DNA of 45,106 nt from a virus. Positions within the stretch are counted from its first letter, which is position 1. Each line of letters begins with the position of its first letter. The notes beneath the pieces were generated by a model. That model saw nothing but the letters and a program-made list of their open reading frames with translations. It ran no database searches and had not been told where the DNA came from. Both the position numbers and the translations under genes were made by a program. Below, piece by piece: positions 42,080-45,106 of this stretch. The DNA is taken from IMG/VR virus record IMGVR_UViG_3300022223_000007, positions 1-45,106 of that record, one strand, 5' to 3'.

Positions 42080-42107
42080 TATTTACACATCGACACATAA
42101 CGGTCAA
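42080..42107 (-). promoter_or_regulatory. Possible leftward promoter before the connector gene
   Basis: TTGACC (42107-42102), a 16-base spacer and TAAATA (42085-42080) on the minus strand. A start around 42073 would give a nearly leaderless RNA. Moderate match; it could boost the head genes separately from terminase. Confidence 0.35.
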
Positions 42108-42148
42108 TGCTGCTATCAGCACTCACCATCACTCAACAACACCAATAT

Positions 42149-42385
42149 TTAGGAAATCCCGCTCGAAATAACGCGCCGCCTGGTCGGTATGATCGGCTGG
42201 ATTGTGCCCGCGCTGAGCCTACACTGCTCATCGTAGGCCTCAACGTCGGCCTTGGGGATACGGTACTGCCTCTGGATGAGGCGCACGTTGGGGAAGAGTC
42301 CGCGACTGATCCACTCGTAGACGGTTCGGACTTGTTTGATCCGGAAATACGTGGCCACCTCACTTGGCGTCAGAAGCTCTTGCAT
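42149..42385 (-). CDS. Excisionase-like helix-turn-helix protein, 78 aa
   Basis: PSEVATYFRIKQVRTVYEW and RQYRIPKADVEAYDE match the MerR/excisionase-like HTH_17 fold. Placed inside the packaging genes, directly after the large terminase, it may help bind a packaging or regulatory site rather than excise a prophage. Coupled by a TAATG overlap to the terminase stop. Confidence 0.72.
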   Translation of the reverse strand: MQELLTPSEVATYFRIKQVRTVYEWISRGLFPNVRLIQRQYRIPKADVEAYDEQCRLSAGTIQPIIPTRRRVISSGIS

Positions 42386-44331
42386 TACAGGACCCCCTGT
42401 GAGATCACACGCCGTCCCGGTCGAGCCGTGGTAGAGGTGACCGACGGAAGCGCCGGTGCCGGGACTCCGCTGCTCTGGACCTGTGCCGCATCACGCGCTT
42501 TAGCCTGCTCCACCTTCCGCACCCATGCGGCCGCCATGCGGTCCAATGTCACACGCCGATGTCTGATCCAAATTTGCATCGTGGCCAAGGCATAGACCTC
42601 TAAGTCGAGTGGTTCGTTCCTCGTGTAGACCTTTTCGTAGGAGTACCCGATCTGCACGTGGCTCCGTGGCCGGTATTTCGGTTTCTTCACCTCACTTGCC
42701 AAGCCCTTGAAATATTCTTCGTCGTAGCCGTCCCGCTGAGGGAAATGCATGTACCCAGGACCATGCTCAGATATCTTGAGACGGGAAAAGATCGTGTCTT
42801 TCAGGGCCACCGTCCCCAGTAAGTAGAGGCGGAAACGGAAATTCCGATGGGCTTTCGGCTGGCGCATCGGCACATCAGGTGCCCCCTGGGCACTGCTGCC
42901 CTTGAGCGCAAAGGCTACGCCACGATACTGCTCAATGAATCGATAGGCTTCCTTGGTGTGGTGTCCACCGGTATCCACCCCTACGGCCTCGACATGGATC
43001 GATACCCCATCGGCATGGGTGCGTGCAGACTGCAGCCACTCCGTCAACTCGTCCCATACGGATTCTAGCGCGGGAGACCCGTAGAATATATGATACTCAA
43101 TCCCCCACGACTCCTCACCGACCCCGAATCCTCGGATGCCAGCTTCAAGGCGATCGTCCTGCACATCGACTGAGGCAAACAAGACTACGACCCCACGCGG
43201 ACACGTCGCTTCGTAGATCTCCCGCCGGTGGTAGAGGCTGTTGTGTTCCACCTTATCCAACCGCTCTTTCCAGGTCTTGGCGAGCATCGTGTTGGTAAAG
43301 GTTTTCATCGGCCGCACATCGCCGACCTTCATCTTTTCGTACGCTGCGCTGTATTCTCTGGCTAATCGCGTCCATGGGTAGGCCCAACCATAAGGTTGGT
43401 AGAGGAGATTGAGGTGGAACGAGGCGTGCTCATTGACCCGCTCAGGGTAGGTATGGACCCACTGAGCCCGCGAGGAGTCCATCATCCAGGTTTTATGTTG
43501 ATCCGGTATCAAGTCTCCACAGGCACAGCACTGATACGCCGCGCGTTCAGGGTCCCTCACGCCATCAAACGTATAGATTAAGCGTTCCCACTCCAACGGT
43601 TGGAGGTGCTGACAAAACGGACAGGGCACATGATAGCGGCCCTGGCTGCCGATGGTGTATTGCTTCAAGATCCGGCTGGTTTCGTCGGCGGTCGGGGTCG
43701 AGAGTTCAAAGATTTTGTAGCGGGGATACGAGGCGGCGCGTTTTTCAATGATGTCGCACGGGTGCCCTTGATCCCCCACGTCCTGCTCGTATTCATCGAC
43801 TTCATCCAGCACGATCCTCGGCGCACTCGTTGACCGTGCCGCTGCGGAGCTGTTGGACCAGAGGAGATTCAAGAACCCCCCCATGAACTCCTTGCGGAAC
43901 ATCGTGTTCCCGCTATCGCGTGAGCGCGCTTCCTTGACCTTGCCACGCAAGGCGGGTGTGGCATTGATCATTGGATCCAGTTTTTCCTTTGTCAACCGCT
44001 TGACCATATCGATGATCGGCTCATAGAACAGCATGGCGCTCGGCGAACAGGCCATGGTGTAACCTACCCAGTTGACGGCGATCTGTGTCCCGCCGATCTG
44101 CACCGGTTTGATAAATGAGACTTTCTTACAGGGATGTCGAGGGGAGAGACATTCCATAATCTCTTTCAGAAATGGCGTGCGACTCGTCCGCCAGGGCCCG
44201 CTTTCCGACGCGAACGAGGGCAGGCGCACACATTCGTCCGACCACTCAGCGACCGTCTTGGATGGATCAGGCCGGAGCCCCGCAAAGAATACCGCGCGCA
44301 AGTCAGACGGTGCAGCGTAGGTAGCGTCCAT
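42385..44331 (-). CDS. Terminase large subunit (GpA family)
   Basis: 648 aa. Packaging motor ATPase and nuclease. The Walker A variant is KPVQIGGTQ (75-83) and Walker B is RIVLDEVDEY (172-181). A zinc-binding C237-x2-C240 with C268/C269 and C271, and downstream VDVQDDR and VEAVGVDTGGH metal-site strands, match GpA. The small subunit candidate lies upstream with one small gene between. Confidence 0.93.
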   Translation of the reverse strand: MDATYAAPSDLRAVFFAGLRPDPSKTVAEWSDECVRLPSFASESGPWRTSRTPFLKEIMECLSPRHPCKKVSFIKPVQIGGTQIAVNWVGYTMACSPSAMLFYEPIIDMVKRLTKEKLDPMINATPALRGKVKEARSRDSGNTMFRKEFMGGFLNLLWSNSSAAARSTSAPRIVLDEVDEYEQDVGDQGHPCDIIEKRAASYPRYKIFELSTPTADETSRILKQYTIGSQGRYHVPCPFCQHLQPLEWERLIYTFDGVRDPERAAYQCCACGDLIPDQHKTWMMDSSRAQWVHTYPERVNEHASFHLNLLYQPYGWAYPWTRLAREYSAAYEKMKVGDVRPMKTFTNTMLAKTWKERLDKVEHNSLYHRREIYEATCPRGVVVLFASVDVQDDRLEAGIRGFGVGEESWGIEYHIFYGSPALESVWDELTEWLQSARTHADGVSIHVEAVGVDTGGHHTKEAYRFIEQYRGVAFALKGSSAQGAPDVPMRQPKAHRNFRFRLYLLGTVALKDTIFSRLKISEHGPGYMHFPQRDGYDEEYFKGLASEVKKPKYRPRSHVQIGYSYEKVYTRNEPLDLEVYALATMQIWIRHRRVTLDRMAAAWVRKVEQAKARDAAQVQSSGVPAPALPSVTSTTARPGRRVISQGVL

Positions 44332-44525
44332 TAGCCTGGGGACCGCTCACAGCCAGTATCAATCGGCTGCACGTGACACTTCTCGATGGTGAGGGCGCCG
44401 CACCGCTGACAAGTCCGTAGCCGCTCCACGGTCTGCTCGTCGCAATGTGCATAACTAATGACCCAGCGATGTTGACAGTCCATCGTTAAATTAGACGGCA
44501 CAACCCGCTCAGTATCATTCATCAT
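44331..44525 (-). CDS. Small CxxC protein between terminase genes, 64 aa
   Basis: C-x-H and C-x2-C (CQRCG) pairs suggest a zinc site. GGGAGACGAAC precedes ATG 44525 (a second ATG follows at once). It is coupled to the large terminase by TAATG. A packaging accessory is possible; not recognised. Confidence 0.55.
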   Translation of the reverse strand: MMNDTERVVPSNLTMDCQHRWVISYAHCDEQTVERLRTCQRCGALTIEKCHVQPIDTGCERSPG

Positions 44526-44546
44526 GTTCGTCTCCCGTTCTGGCCT

Positions 44547-45059
44547 TCACGATGTGGCCCTTTCAGCAATCCCCTCGAGGGCCTTACAGATCTCCATGTG
44601 CAACATGTCATATATCTTCCGCTGATCCGTCTCCGCTGCTACGACGCCGGCCACCCGTGCCGGAATGTTCAGCATGTTGTCCCGAACCAACCGCGCCAAG
44701 CCGAACCATTCTTTTTCGACGCCTTCTTTTTCCACCAACGTGCCGATGCGCTCTAAATATTCAATCTCGGTGAGCTTGGCTTTGAACGCTTCCTTTTTCG
44801 CCTGGGAATCCAGGAAGGTGGGCGTGACATCCGTGGACTCACTCGGCTGCGGATCTTCACCCGCTAATCCCGGAATCGGTTTCGTGTGCTGTGACCGGTG
44901 AAGATGGCGGGAGTTCTGACGCAAGCGATCGACCACCTCGTGGTCAAATGGTTTCAGGTAGTCAATGTTGAGCCGTTTCAATTGGCGCGCCGCCGCTTCA
45001 CTCGAAATGCGAGCGTGCCGGGCATAGGCTGCAAGGTATCCAAGTTTCGTGCCACTCAT
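44547..45059 (-). CDS. Terminase small subunit (Nu1/DUF1441-like)
   Basis: 170 aa. The N-terminal ~50 residues look like a helix-turn-helix DNA-binding part (LAAYARHARISSEAAARQL). The C-terminal helix-rich part (FKAKLTEIEYLERIGTLVE) fits DUF1441/Nu1-type small terminases. It would recognise the packaging site and recruit the large subunit. AAAGGT lies directly before the ATG; the upstream region runs to the window end. Confidence 0.8.
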   Translation of the reverse strand: MSGTKLGYLAAYARHARISSEAAARQLKRLNIDYLKPFDHEVVDRLRQNSRHLHRSQHTKPIPGLAGEDPQPSESTDVTPTFLDSQAKKEAFKAKLTEIEYLERIGTLVEKEGVEKEWFGLARLVRDNMLNIPARVAGVVAAETDQRKIYDMLHMEICKALEGIAERATS

Positions 45060-45106
45060 ACCTTTGAAACGAACCCTGGCACTAGCGTTTATTCGCGCGC
45101 CTGACC
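45060..45106. other. Right-end stretch upstream of the small terminase
   Basis: 47 bases with no gene. It contains a GC-rich run (CGCGCGCC) and no clear promoter. It would join the left end if the molecule is circular and is then a candidate for part of the packaging site; inference from position only. Confidence 0.3.

Overview
The window reads as an almost complete genome of a lambda-like siphovirus (a long-tailed, non-contractile double-stranded DNA phage), or a prophage with that layout. About 75 genes are packed with ATGA, TGATG and TAATG junctions, nearly all on the minus strand. I see no integrase, CI-type repressor, DNA polymerase, tRNA or bacterial housekeeping gene. The lifestyle therefore cannot be settled from the window, and its ends may simply be the ends of a phage assembly. 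The host is not identified. Shine-Dalgarno sites are strong (GGAGG type), Sec and lipoprotein signals are present, and the endolysin and coiled-coil membrane proteins fit a didermal bacterium. One zinc-ribbon gene (14021-14284) reminds me of small proteins common in Nitrospira, but that is weak evidence.

Transcription runs from right to left. Packaging and head (45.1-35.7 kb): small terminase, CxxC protein, GpA-type large terminase, HTH protein, gpW-position connector, portal, S49 protease with a nested scaffold, decoration protein, major capsid, and head completion and tail terminator proteins. Virion accessory proteins (35.7-31.1 kb): unrecognised structural proteins, two related exported proteins and a repeat protein. 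Tail (31.1-14.3 kb): tail tube, a tail chaperone with a -1 frameshift site (GGGGGGC), a 6.7 kb block of exported or fibre-like proteins, tape measure, M-, L- and K-like tip proteins, a 1280-residue gpJ with a gpI-like N-terminus, and a fibre. Lysis (14.3-12.0 kb): M15 endolysin, a two-helix holin candidate and membrane coiled-coil proteins.

A switch-like region at 11.4-12.0 kb has a near-consensus promoter in each direction, a palindrome over the rightward -10 box, a ribbon-helix-helix regulator on the left and two small plus-strand genes on the right. The early operon (11.4-0.4 kb) encodes a RecE-like exonuclease, a Sak4-like ATPase and a RusA resolvase. It continues with an exported glycoside-hydrolase-like protein, a chain of microproteins, a DUF5131 protein, zinc-ribbon proteins, a replication-organiser-like protein behind an intrinsic terminator, and a beta-class DNA methyltransferase.

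The most unusual features are these. Five proteins with export signals sit inside the virion operon, three of them between the tail chaperone and the tape measure, and a sixth lies in the early operon. A Ser-Arg/Ser-Trp/Ser-Gly dipeptide-repeat gene built from a hexamer array is held between two stop/start overlaps. A terminator directly abuts the replication gene. The ribbon-helix-helix gene looks leaderless.
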